From contig CAZGVW010000130.1 of assembly GCA_964529265.1 (NCBI GenBank), positions 1-28,400 of the forward strand: 28,400 bases of DNA. Direction: 5' to 3'. The notes under the pieces were generated by a model. It was given only the letters and a program-made list of their open reading frames with translations, ran no database searches and had not been told where the DNA came from. Both the position numbers and the translations under genes were made by a program. How positions within the stretch are numbered: the first letter of the stretch is position 1; the number at the start of each line of letters is the position of its first letter. This stretch comes from CAZGVW01 sp964529265. GTDB lineage: Bacteria > Planctomycetota > Phycisphaerae > Phycisphaerales > UBA1924. Below are positions 1-7,135 of the stretch, piece after piece.

Positions 1-1041
1 ATGATCGTGCTCATCGGCGCGGTGACGGGCAACCTGGTGAACGTGTTCGCGAACTGGGTGCTGATCTTCGGCCACCTGGGCATGCCGGCGCTGGGCGTCT
101 CCGGCGCGGCGGTGGGCACGGTGCTGTGCGGCGTGGTCGAACTGGCGATCCCGATGGCGGTGTTCCTGGGGCCGGCGATGAACGCGCGCTTCGGCACGCG
201 GGCGGCGTGGCGGCCGTCGTGGGCGCGGATGAAGGACATTCTGCGCATCGGCTGGCCCGCGGGGTTCATGTTCGGCAACGAGATGATCTGCTGGGCGCTG
301 CTCATGGCGGGGCTGATCGGGACGATCAGCGTGGCGGACAACGAGGCGGCGTGGATCGGCCTGCGCTACATGCACCTCTCGTTCATGCCGGCGGTGGGCA
401 TGTCGATGGCGGTGACGGCGATGGTGGGCAAGTGCATCGGCATGGGCAGGCCCGACCTCGCGGAGAAGCGGGCGTGGCTGGGCATGCGCATCACGATGAT
501 CTACATGGGCGCGTGCGCCGCGGCGTTCGTGCTCTTCAGGAATGAACTCGTCTCGGTGTTCATCAGCGAGGCGCACAGCGCGCAGGTGCGGGCGGACATC
601 CTGCGGATCGGATCGACGGTGATGATCGGGGCGGCGGTGTTCCAGGTGTTCGACGCGATGGGCATTACGATGGTCGGGGCGCTGCGCGGCGCGGGGGACA
701 CGGTCGTGCCCGGCGTGGCGACGGGGGTGATGTCGTGGAGCATCCTCATCCTGGGCGGATGGGGGATGCGGCGGTTGTTCCCGGAACTGGCGAGCATCGG
801 GCCCTGGATTGCCGCGGCGGCGTACATCATCGTGTTCGCGCTCTTCATGCTGGGGCGGTTCATGCACGGGAAGTGGAAGGCGATCCGGCTGATTGAGCGG
901 CCGGACGGGCCATCGGAGGGCGGTTCGGCGCCTCCTGCGGGGGCGGGGGCGGCGGCGGGCGCAGACGGCGTCCTGGTCGAGGCGGGCCGGGCGCTGGCGC
1001 TGGCGCCGGAGGTGATCGCGGCGAACCAACCGGAGGCGTGA
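1..1041 (+). CDS. MATE family efflux transporter, 3' part
   Basis: The reading frame is open at the left edge, so the gene is 5'-truncated; 346 residues are visible against about 450 for a full MATE protein. It begins inside the N-lobe (a hydrophobic stretch with LVNVFANWVLIFG, then GVSGAAVGTV) and continues through the C-lobe, including a GxxDTxxP-like segment (GAGDTVVPG, about residues 230-238) typical of MATE/DinF antiporters. MATE proteins export cationic compounds using a sodium or proton gradient across the inner membrane. The last 40 residues or so form an Ala/Gly/Pro-rich cytoplasmic tail. The substrate cannot be told from the sequence. The next gene starts 191 bases downstream, so this is probably a separate transcription unit. 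Confidence 0.85.
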   Translation: MIVLIGAVTGNLVNVFANWVLIFGHLGMPALGVSGAAVGTVLCGVVELAIPMAVFLGPAMNARFGTRAAWRPSWARMKDILRIGWPAGFMFGNEMICWALLMAGLIGTISVADNEAAWIGLRYMHLSFMPAVGMSMAVTAMVGKCIGMGRPDLAEKRAWLGMRITMIYMGACAAAFVLFRNELVSVFISEAHSAQVRADILRIGSTVMIGAAVFQVFDAMGITMVGALRGAGDTVVPGVATGVMSWSILILGGWGMRRLFPELASIGPWIAAAAYIIVFALFMLGRFMHGKWKAIRLIERPDGPSEGGSAPPAGAGAAAGADGVLVEAGRALALAPEVIAANQPEA

Positions 1042-1110
1042 GGGAGAGCCGGAGCGCCGCGAGCCGCAACCGGAGCGAGGGGGCCGGTTGAGAGGCCGAA
1101 CATCGGGGGG

Positions 1111-1116
1111 TATCCT
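1111..1116 (+). promoter_or_regulatory. -10-like hexamer before the TPR/alpha-CTD gene
   Basis: TATCCT follows a run of G and precedes the ATG at 1233 by 116 bases, within the 191-base gap after the MATE gene. A 5-bp stem (GCTCC at 1121-1125 with GGAGC at 1129-1133) lies near the predicted transcript start. No convincing -35 box was seen. The call is inference from motif and position. Confidence 0.3.
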
Positions 1117-1232
1117 GTGCGCTCCCGGGGAGCCGCCACCGACATGCGAGCGCCTTGGCCGAAAGCGGCCCAGGCACGTGGTTCTCGCCCGCAGCCGGAC
1201 GGCGCCGGGGACATTCAGGAGCCCACGCAGAC

Positions 1233-2174
1233 ATGACGACGCATGACCCGATGGACACCGTCATCGGCGCGGACGAGACGGTCCGCGGCGATACGCAGGC
1301 CGCGACGAGATTGATCAACGAGGCGCGCGAGGCGGAATCGCGCGGTGAGCGGGCCGCGGCCATCGGGTTGCTGAGGAAGGCCGTCGCGGCCGATCCGGGC
1401 AACGTGGATGCGGTGTTCGCGCTGGGATATCAACTCGACCTCGCGGGCGAGGAGGGCGAGGCGATCTCGCTCTATGAGCGGTGCTCCCGGGCCCAGCCCG
1501 CGCCCGTGAACGCGCTCCTGAACCTCGCGGTGCTGTACGAGGACAACGAGCAGTATGCGATGGCGGAGAAGTGCCTGCGGCAGGTGCTCGATACGAACCC
1601 CACGCACGCGCGGGCGCGGCTCTTCATCAAGGACGTGCAGGCCGCCCGCACGATGTTCTATGACGAGGACCAGGATCGCGACGTCGCCAAGCGCAACGCG
1701 ATGCTGGATACGCCGGTGACGGACTTCGAACTCTCCGTCAGGGCGCGCAACTGCCTGAAGAAGATGAACATCCGCACGCTGGGCGACCTGCTGCGCGTGA
1801 GCGAGGCGGAGCTGCTGGCGTATAAGAACTTCGGCGAGACGAGCCTGGTCGAGATCAAGCAGATGCTCTCCAGCAAGGGCATGCGGCTCGGGCAGCGCGT
1901 GGACGATGCGCACCGGCAGGTGCGGCGCGAGGTGTACGACGCCGCGCGGCGCAACAACGCCGAGCAGGCGCTGAACAAGCCCGTGAGCGACCTGAACCTC
2001 ACCGTCAGGGCCCGCAAGGCCTTGCAGATGCTGAACATCCGCACGATGGGCGAACTGGCTTCGCGCACCGAGGCGGAACTCATGGGCGTGAAGAACTTCG
2101 GCGCTACGTCGCTGACGGAAATCAAGGAAAAGCTCGCGGAGCACGGGCTTTCGCTGCGGAGACTGGAGTTCTGA
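1233..2174 (+). CDS. TPR protein with two RNA polymerase alpha-CTD-like domains
   Basis: The protein has 313 residues. Residues about 23-125 form three TPR-like helical pairs. Residues about 160-215 and 249-310 are two copies of the helix-hairpin fold of the RNA polymerase alpha C-terminal domain. In copy 1, R170, N173 and C174 sit at exactly the spacing of E. coli alpha R265, N268 and C269, the DNA minor-groove contacts; G201 and S204 match G296 and S299, but K298 is replaced by T203. Copy 2 keeps R259, G290 and S293 but has K262 and A263 at the N268/C269 positions and T292 at K298. There is no alpha N-terminal domain, so this is not rpoA. The ATG at 1233 has AGGA 12 bases upstream; an in-frame TTG at 1155 would add an unconserved-looking extension. 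Likely role (inference): binding AT-rich DNA or transcription proteins while the TPRs bind a partner. Confidence 0.85.
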   Translation: MTTHDPMDTVIGADETVRGDTQAATRLINEAREAESRGERAAAIGLLRKAVAADPGNVDAVFALGYQLDLAGEEGEAISLYERCSRAQPAPVNALLNLAVLYEDNEQYAMAEKCLRQVLDTNPTHARARLFIKDVQAARTMFYDEDQDRDVAKRNAMLDTPVTDFELSVRARNCLKKMNIRTLGDLLRVSEAELLAYKNFGETSLVEIKQMLSSKGMRLGQRVDDAHRQVRREVYDAARRNNAEQALNKPVSDLNLTVRARKALQMLNIRTMGELASRTEAELMGVKNFGATSLTEIKEKLAEHGLSLRRLEF

Positions 2175-2185
2175 GCGGATTTCCT

Positions 2186-2222
2186 GCGCCCGGCGGGCCT
2201 TTTCGGCCTTGAACCCGGGCGC
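2186..2222 (+). terminator. nested stem-loop after the TPR/alpha-CTD gene
   Basis: An 8-bp perfect stem (GCGCCCGG at 2186-2193 with CCGGGCGC at 2215-2222) encloses an inner GGCC/GGCC stem with a TTTTC loop (2196-2208). It starts 11 bases after the stop codon at 2174. No U-tract follows, so it may be a weak terminator or a 3'-end protecting structure; it also lies in the leader of the next gene. Confidence 0.4.
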
Positions 2223-2286
2223 GGCATGCATCGAATCCGAAGCCGCGGAACGGCATCCGCGGCCGCACACGCGCGAAGGAGCGATC

Positions 2287-3633
2287 ATGAACGGCGATCT
2301 GGCGCTGCGGACGGCGGATCGGATGTCGAGGCGGCGGCGCGGCCTCGCCGGGCTGGTGGCGACCGTTTCGCTCGCGGCCTTGGCGGTGGTCACGTCGTGC
2401 CAGACATCCAGCACGCCGGCGCGGGTGTCACGCCCGATGGCGCGTCCGCCGGCGATGGATCGCGGGCCGGATCTGCGCGTGCGGCTGCTGCGCGGTGTGG
2501 ATCGCATCGAACTCGGCGGGCCGGCGCTGCTCACGTTCACGCCGGAATCGCGCCCGAGCCAGGCGGCGTCGCTGGAATCGCCGATCGTCGTCACGCTTTC
2601 GGAAGGCGGGTTCGTGGTCGAGCAGGCGGGCGGGCCGCTGCGCACGTTCGATCGCTCGGCGGCGCTGCGCATCGAGCGGGGCGATTCGGGCGCGATCGTG
2701 CTGAACGGCGCGCCGTATCCGGGTCGTCTGAGCCTGACGCCCGATTCCGCGGCGCCCGGCAGCGTGTTCGACGTGATCGAGGACGTGGCGCTCGAGGACT
2801 ACCTCCCGGGCGTCATCGCGAAGGAGTTGTACTCCACGTGGTCGCCCGCGGCGTTCGAGGCGCAGGCCGTCGCGGCCCGCAGTTACGCGCTGCACGAGCG
2901 CGGGCGGCAGCGCTCCCGCGGCTCGCGCTACGACATCGAAAGCGGGGAGATGGACCAGGTGTACGCGGGCGTGACCGGCAACGATCGCGCCACACAGGCC
3001 GTGCGCGCCACGCGCGGGCTCGTGCTCACGTGGGGCGGGTCGGTGCTGCGGGCGTATTACTCCAGCACCTGCGGCGGGCGCGCTGGCGCCGCGGCTGACA
3101 CCTGGCCGACCGGCCCCGGCTACGAGTTCAACCTCGCCGCGCCGATTCAGGCCCACATCCGCCCCTGCGCGTGCGAGTTCAGCCCGCTCTCGACCTGGAC
3201 CGTCACCCGCTCGCAGGAGGAGGCCGCCAGGCGACTGGCCGCGTTCGGCAAGGACCAGGGCATGGCCCTTCGGACGTTGACCGACGTGGAGCGGATCGAG
3301 GCATCCCGCTGGAATGCCGCGGGGCGGCCGGCGGTGTACCGTCTCTACGACCGCCAGGGCCGCTGGTGGGAGGCGACCGCCGAGCAACTGCGGCTGGGCC
3401 TCAACCACGCCGGGGCGAGCGGCCTGCCCCAGCCGGGGCGGGCGGATCGGGTGAACAGCGGCGACCTGGAGGCCCGCGTGGAGGCAGGGACGGTGGCCAT
3501 TGCCGGCCGCGGATTCGGGCACGGGGTCGGGATGTGTCAGTACGGGGCGGAGGGGCTCGCCCGGAAGGGCATGGCGTGCAAGGAGATACTGGATCGGTTC
3601 TATCCGGAGGCGGCGCTCGAACGGGCGTACTGA
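2287..3633 (+). CDS. SpoIID/LytB domain lipoprotein
   Basis: The protein has 448 residues. The start is fixed by GAAGGAG (2275-2281) five bases before the ATG. An arginine-rich n-region and hydrophobic core lead to a lipobox-like VTSC, suggesting an exported lipoprotein. A SpoIID-type domain follows: EDYLPGVIAKEL with E180 at the catalytic-glutamate position, STCGG with C262, and GFGHGVGMCQYG at 409-420. In sporulating Firmicutes SpoIID is a lytic transglycosylase that cuts glycan strands lacking stem peptides; in non-sporulating bacteria the domain occurs in LytB-like cell-wall proteins of mostly unknown role. In this protein the residue before SSTCGG is Tyr where several SpoIID proteins have His, so the metal site may differ. 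Enzymatic activity is inferred. Confidence 0.85.
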   Translation: MNGDLALRTADRMSRRRRGLAGLVATVSLAALAVVTSCQTSSTPARVSRPMARPPAMDRGPDLRVRLLRGVDRIELGGPALLTFTPESRPSQAASLESPIVVTLSEGGFVVEQAGGPLRTFDRSAALRIERGDSGAIVLNGAPYPGRLSLTPDSAAPGSVFDVIEDVALEDYLPGVIAKELYSTWSPAAFEAQAVAARSYALHERGRQRSRGSRYDIESGEMDQVYAGVTGNDRATQAVRATRGLVLTWGGSVLRAYYSSTCGGRAGAAADTWPTGPGYEFNLAAPIQAHIRPCACEFSPLSTWTVTRSQEEAARRLAAFGKDQGMALRTLTDVERIEASRWNAAGRPAVYRLYDRQGRWWEATAEQLRLGLNHAGASGLPQPGRADRVNSGDLEARVEAGTVAIAGRGFGHGVGMCQYGAEGLARKGMACKEILDRFYPEAALERAY

Positions 3634-3647
3634 CTCTCGTTTGGAGA

Positions 3648-3670
3648 GGGGTCGGGTGGTATCCGACCCC
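3648..3670 (+). terminator. stem-loop after the SpoIID/LytB gene
   Basis: A perfect 8-bp stem, GGGGTCGG (3648-3655) with CCGACCCC (3663-3670), with a 7-base loop lies 14 bases after the stop codon. A short TTTT at 3681-3684 is too far away for a classical intrinsic terminator, so termination strength is uncertain. Confidence 0.45.
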
Positions 3671-3690
3671 TGAACCGGGGTTTTCGGACC

Positions 3691-3792
3691 AGGGAAAATG
3701 GTGGGAATCCGCCGGTAATGCGGTTGGGAGGGGCGTCCACCCCGACAATCGCAGGAGGCGGAGCCCAAAAACGAGACCGGGGCGTGACCCCG
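3691..3792 (+). other. intergenic chain of hairpins, possible structured RNA
   Basis: Three further stems follow in the gap between the SpoIID/LytB and PAS-LuxR genes: CCGC/GCGG (3709-3712, 3720-3723); TTG+GGGG/CCCC+CAA with a small internal loop (3724-3748); and CGGGG/CCCCG (3778-3792). AGGGAA (3691-3696), GGTG (3700-3703) and AATCC (3706-3710) have the order and spacing of part of the cobalamin riboswitch core, but the rest of that core (the CCGCAACTGT-like box) is not recognisable. I record it as structure without a family assignment. Confidence 0.3.
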
Positions 3793-3808
3793 TGCGTATA
3801 GCAATGCG

Positions 3809-4597
3809 ATGAGTCGCACTTCAGCCATCTTGGCGAGACCGGAGGTCAGGTTGGGGGTTGGGATGCGAGGAGCAGAGAGAGCCGGGATTCCCGGCGGGTC
3901 AGGGGGGACCGGGGACGAGTTGATGATCGCAGAGCCATTAACTGCAACAGAAGCGTTTGTGTGCCTCGACGCCGTGCGGGCCCAGGTGGCCGTATTCGGG
4001 CCGGATGGGACCGTGATCTGGGGCAATCGATCATGGTGGCGCGCGATGGGGCTTTCGCCTGAGCGCGCGGGGAGCGTGCGCCTGCGCGATTTCATGCACG
4101 GCGCACGCCTGGCGGAGCAGGAATCACTGATTCGGCGCGTCCGGCAGCACGGGCGATCCGTCCGCTACACGGATGCGTGGCGCGGCTGGGCCGTGGAGAC
4201 GACGTTGCGCCCGATGGATGAAGGCCGCGTGTTGATGATGATCAACCCGCTGGTTTCCATGCCTGACGACTCCGGGCTTGAAGACGCGCCTCTGGATCGC
4301 GTGCAGGTTTCGCACAAGGCGCTCGGGATTCTCGACCGCCTGAGCAAGCGGGAGCGCGAGGTCCTGGCGCTGCTGGGATCGGGCCTCACGATCAAGCAGA
4401 TCGCGGAGCGGCTGGAGCGGAGTGAAAAGACGCTGGAAGGGCACCGGGATTCGATTTATCGCAAGATCGGCGTGAAAAGCCGCGCCGAACTGGCGATTCT
4501 GGCGATCCGGGCGGGCCTGATGGCGCCCGAACTGCCCGAGCCGCCCGCGCCGAAGGACGGGGCGCCCCCTGCGGAGGCCGGCGAAGCGAAATCCTGA
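3809..4597 (+). CDS. PAS-like sensor with LuxR-type HTH
   Basis: The protein has 262 residues. Residues about 52-148 look like a PAS fold (FGPDGTVIWGN followed by a helix and a strand ending RVLMMINPLV). Residues about 177-235 are a GerE/LuxR helix-turn-helix (LSKREREVLALL, then TIKQIAERLERSEKTLEGH). There is no receiver domain and therefore no phospho-acceptor Asp, so it is not a classical response regulator; control by a ligand or protein contact at the PAS domain is inferred. The tail after residue 238 is Pro/Ala/Glu-rich. Start choice is uncertain: ATG 3809 has a TATAGC hexamer ending six bases upstream, while ATG 3923 (224 residues, keeping both domains) has GGGGA at a normal Shine-Dalgarno distance. 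Confidence 0.75.
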   Translation: MSRTSAILARPEVRLGVGMRGAERAGIPGGSGGTGDELMIAEPLTATEAFVCLDAVRAQVAVFGPDGTVIWGNRSWWRAMGLSPERAGSVRLRDFMHGARLAEQESLIRRVRQHGRSVRYTDAWRGWAVETTLRPMDEGRVLMMINPLVSMPDDSGLEDAPLDRVQVSHKALGILDRLSKREREVLALLGSGLTIKQIAERLERSEKTLEGHRDSIYRKIGVKSRAELAILAIRAGLMAPELPEPPAPKDGAPPAEAGEAKS

Positions 4598-4718
4598 CCG
4601 GCGGACGCGGATTCGAGCACAACCTGCATGACAGCGCCCGTTCCGGGCCGCATAATCGGCGTTCCGGCCGCGCGGGGCCGCGTGCGCGTGTTCCCGCCTT
4701 GCCGCGGGAGTTGCGCCC

Positions 4719-5564
4719 ATGAGCGAGCGAGGACTGGAGCCCGGGATTCACGCGGACATGTCCGGGCGGATGACGTACGCGGATTACCTGCGGCTGGAGC
4801 AGATTCTCACGGCGCAGAAGACGCTGTCGCAGCCCCCCCACCACGACGAGATGCTGTTCATCATTCAGCATCAGACGTCGGAACTCTGGATGAAACTCGT
4901 GATTCACGAGTTGAAGGCGGCGATCGAGAGCATCCGGCGCGACGAACTGGAGCCGGTGTTCAAGATTCTGTCGCGCGTGAAGCACATCCAGGCGCAACTC
5001 TTCAACCAGTGGAGCGTGCTGGAGACGCTGACGCCGAGCGAATACGCGCAGTTCCGCGGCGTGCTGGGCCGGGCGAGCGGGTTCCAATCGCACCAGTATC
5101 GCGCGATCGAGTTCCTGCTCGGGAACAAGGACGCGGGCACGCTGACCGTGCACCGGCACGATGCGGCGCGGCACGCGGACCTGGAGGCGCTGCTGAAGGC
5201 GCCGAGCCTGTACGACGAGTTCCTGCGGCATCTGAAACGCCGCGGGCACCCGGTGCCGGATGACGTGGCGGAGCGGGACTGGTCGAAGCAGCGCGAGGGG
5301 TCGGACCCGCGCGTGGTGGAGGTGTTCAAGCGCATCTACGACGATCCGGAGCGCTTCTGGGACGACTACGAGATGTGCGAGAAACTGGTGGACGTGGAGG
5401 AGCAGTTTCAATTGTGGCGCTTCCGCCACATGAAGACGGTGGAGCGGATCATCGGCTACAAGCCGGGCACAGGCGGGAGCAGCGGCGTGGGGTTCCTGCG
5501 GCAGGCGCTGGACCAGGTGTTCTTTCCGGAGTTGTGGGATGTGAGGACGAAGATCGGGGCGTGA
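4719..5564 (+). CDS. kynA: tryptophan 2,3-dioxygenase
   Basis: This haem enzyme oxidises L-tryptophan to N-formylkynurenine, the first step of the kynurenine route. The 281-residue length is typical. It contains HHDEMLFIIQHQTSELWMK, with F47 and H51 aligning to F51 and H55 of the Xanthomonas enzyme; SEYAQFR with Y109 and R113 (Y113 and R117); an axial-haem candidate H237 in FRHMKTVERIIG; and the substrate-binding GTGGSSGV loop. GGGAG (4706-4710) eight bases before the ATG supports the start. No other kynurenine-pathway gene lies nearby in this window, so the pathway context is unknown; it may serve tryptophan catabolism or NAD synthesis. Confidence 0.95.
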   Translation: MSERGLEPGIHADMSGRMTYADYLRLEQILTAQKTLSQPPHHDEMLFIIQHQTSELWMKLVIHELKAAIESIRRDELEPVFKILSRVKHIQAQLFNQWSVLETLTPSEYAQFRGVLGRASGFQSHQYRAIEFLLGNKDAGTLTVHRHDAARHADLEALLKAPSLYDEFLRHLKRRGHPVPDDVAERDWSKQREGSDPRVVEVFKRIYDDPERFWDDYEMCEKLVDVEEQFQLWRFRHMKTVERIIGYKPGTGGSSGVGFLRQALDQVFFPELWDVRTKIGA

Positions 5565-5567
5565 GGA

Positions 5568-5602
5568 GGGGAATGTGGTAGGTGGTAGGTGGAATATGGG
5601 GA
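5568..5602 (+). repeat. short heptamer repeat
   Basis: Five consecutive 7-base units (GGGGAAT, GTGGTAG, GTGGTAG, GTGGAAT, ATGGGGA) start just after the kynA stop and run into the start of the next gene. Two units are identical and the others are degenerate. The period matches the longer tract at 23808-23919 although the unit differs. Confidence 0.5.
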
Positions 5603-6129
5603 AGACACTCCGGCGCCGCGCGGTCCTGCTCGGGCTGTACGCGTGGGCGGCGACATCCGGGGGATGTGTGTGCAGACTTGGCGAGAGCGAGGAGTTTCAG
5701 CGCGCAATCGGGGTGATGCTTGTGCAGCAGTGGTTCAGCGACGTGCCGCCGGATGCGCACCTGATCATCGTCGGGAGCGTGGCCGGGCCGGAGCATGGTC
5801 CTTTCCGGGCGACCGTGAGCGATGCGACGATGTCGGAGGTGATTCACGCGATGCGGCGCCCGGCGGACGAATCGGATGAACTCGCAGTGGCCGAACAACG
5901 TGAATCGCGGGAGGCGGTGCGGGTCATCGCATCCGGCGACAGGGAGTTCGTTCTGCGAGAGGTCGTGCGCTTTGTCGATCACGCCGAGCGTGGCTGGGCG
6001 TTCTCGGTGATGTGCGACACGGAGGACACGCTCACCGCGCTGCGATCACTGCGGCCGGATGATGACCGGGCGCAGACCCTTCTTCTTGCGAGCGGCCCGC
6101 GCACCGGCGCCCTCTGGTCACGCGACTGA
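5596..6129 (+). CDS. small exported protein of unknown function, putative lipoprotein
   Basis: I do not recognise a family. The 177-residue product begins with a basic n-region (KTLRRR), a hydrophobic core and a lipobox-like SGGC at about residues 21-24, suggesting export and possibly lipidation. The mature part is mixed alpha/beta in composition, with no cysteine-rich or catalytic motif seen. The ATG at 5596 is preferred because it puts the signal sequence at the N-terminus; AGGTGG lies three bases upstream. A GTG at 5575 in the same frame would add seven residues. The start region overlaps the heptamer repeat that follows kynA. It ends 51 bases before the next gene. Codon use resembles its neighbours, so it is probably a real gene. 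Confidence 0.6.
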   Translation: MGKTLRRRAVLLGLYAWAATSGGCVCRLGESEEFQRAIGVMLVQQWFSDVPPDAHLIIVGSVAGPEHGPFRATVSDATMSEVIHAMRRPADESDELAVAEQRESREAVRVIASGDREFVLREVVRFVDHAERGWAFSVMCDTEDTLTALRSLRPDDDRAQTLLLASGPRTGALWSRD

Positions 6130-6168
6130 ACGCAGCCACGTCGCTCCGCTTTCCGCCTCCAACGTCGC

Positions 6169-6174
6169 TACATT
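6169..6174 (+). promoter_or_regulatory. -10-like hexamer for a leaderless hydrolase transcript
   Basis: TACATT ends six bases before the ATG at 6181. The predicted transcript would start at or next to the start codon. There is no Shine-Dalgarno and no clear -35. Confidence 0.4.
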
Positions 6175-6180
6175 CGCCCC

Positions 6181-7020
6181 ATGACCCAACGCTGGACGTG
6201 GCGCCTGCTTCGCGCTGGCGCGTTCAAACTGGATGCGGGGGCAATGTTCGGGCTCGTGCCGAAGCCGCTGTGGTCGCGCATGGTCACGCCGGATGAGCGC
6301 AACCGCATGCCGCTCAACACGAACTGCCTCCTGCTCGAAGGCGGCGGGAAGCGCGTGCTCATCGAGGCGGGGATCGGCGACAAATCGTCGCCCAAGCAGC
6401 GCGAGATCTACGAGATGGAGGATCGCAGCGCCGCGGCGGCGCTCGTCGAGATCGGCGTCGAGCCGGAATCGATCGATTCCGTCATCGTCTCGCACCTGCA
6501 CTTCGATCACGCGGGCGGACTCACGACGCTCAACCGCGACGGCAAGCCCGTGCCCACCTTCCCGCGGGCGGAGGTGATCTCGCAGCGGCAGGAATGGGAG
6601 GATGCGCTCGCGAACAAATCGACGATGCACTCCACCTACCTGCGCGAGCACCTCGACCCCGTGGCCGACCGCGTCCGGCTCATCGATGGCGAGGGCGAGG
6701 TTCTGCCCGGCATCCGCGTGGCGCCGATGCCGGGGCACACGTGGGGGCAGCAGGCTGTGTTCTTCGAGGATGAGCGGAAGCGGACCATCGTGTTCCCCGC
6801 CGACGTGATGCCGACGGTGAACCACGTCGGGCTGACGTACAACATGGCGTACGACCAATTGCCGTATGAGAACATGCTGCGGAAGCGGGCGTTTCTGAGC
6901 GCCGCCGCGGAGCGCGGGTGGATCATCGCCCTGGACCACGAGCCGGGGCCCGCGGTGGTTCGCGTGGTGGCGGGCGAACGGGAAGGGACGCACCGGCTGG
7001 AGGTCGTGGAGGGCGATTGA
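6181..7020 (+). CDS. metallo-beta-lactamase-fold hydrolase
   Basis: The protein has 279 residues and carries the zinc-binding signature SHLHFDHAGG, giving H105, H107, D109 and H110. A downstream His in PGHTWGQQ, an Asp in FPADVMPT and a final His in LDHEPGP complete a dinuclear metal site. The layout, with an N-terminal NCLLLEGGGKRVLIEAGIG strand pair, matches the broad quorum-quenching lactonase/alkylsulfatase-like MBL group, but substrate cannot be assigned. No signal peptide is seen, so it is probably cytoplasmic. It starts with ATG 6181 directly after a -10-like hexamer and has no ribosome-binding site, consistent with leaderless translation. A strong stem-loop follows the stop codon. Confidence 0.85.
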   Translation: MTQRWTWRLLRAGAFKLDAGAMFGLVPKPLWSRMVTPDERNRMPLNTNCLLLEGGGKRVLIEAGIGDKSSPKQREIYEMEDRSAAAALVEIGVEPESIDSVIVSHLHFDHAGGLTTLNRDGKPVPTFPRAEVISQRQEWEDALANKSTMHSTYLREHLDPVADRVRLIDGEGEVLPGIRVAPMPGHTWGQQAVFFEDERKRTIVFPADVMPTVNHVGLTYNMAYDQLPYENMLRKRAFLSAAAERGWIIALDHEPGPAVVRVVAGEREGTHRLEVVEGD

Positions 7021-7029
7021 CGCGTTCCG

Positions 7030-7070
7030 CCCGCTGTGGCCCTCCTCGGCGTGGCCGCGGCCCCAGCGGG
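7030..7070 (+). terminator. stem-loop after the MBL-fold hydrolase gene
   Basis: CCCGCTG (7030-7036) pairs with CAGCGGG (7064-7070); after one mismatch GGCC (7038-7041) pairs with GGCC (7059-7062). This gives 11 pairs starting ten bases after the stop codon. No U-tract follows, so it could be a terminator or a 3'-stabilising hairpin. Confidence 0.45.
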
Positions 7071-7119
7071 ATTCCGGGTTCCGCGGGTCCCCGGGGGGGG
7101 CCGGGGCGGGCTCAGCCGC

Positions 7120-7125
7120 TAGAAT
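7120..7125 (+). promoter_or_regulatory. -10-like hexamer before the DUF4442-like gene
   Basis: TAGAAT ends ten bases before the GTG at 7136, predicting a transcript with almost no leader. No Shine-Dalgarno or -35 box was found. Confidence 0.4.
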
Positions 7126-7135
7126 CGGCCTCTCC

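Noticed and set aside
1155..1232. N-terminal extension of the TPR/alpha-CTD protein from TTG 1155
   Set aside because: The added residues are Gly/Arg/Ala-rich with no domain, and ATG 1233 has a nearby AGGA.
3691..3760. A confident cobalamin riboswitch call
   Set aside because: Only the AGGGAA-GGTG-AATCC part matches; the CCGCAACTGT-like box and a B12-related downstream gene are missing.
2186..7070. Classical rho-independent terminators
   Set aside because: The stems at 2186, 3648 and 7030 are strong but none is followed by a U-tract, so they are listed only as possible terminators.
7030..7130. A tRNA or small RNA gene in the gap before 7136
   Set aside because: The strong stem there lacks the T-arm GTTCRAAT-like sequence and cloverleaf spacing of a tRNA.
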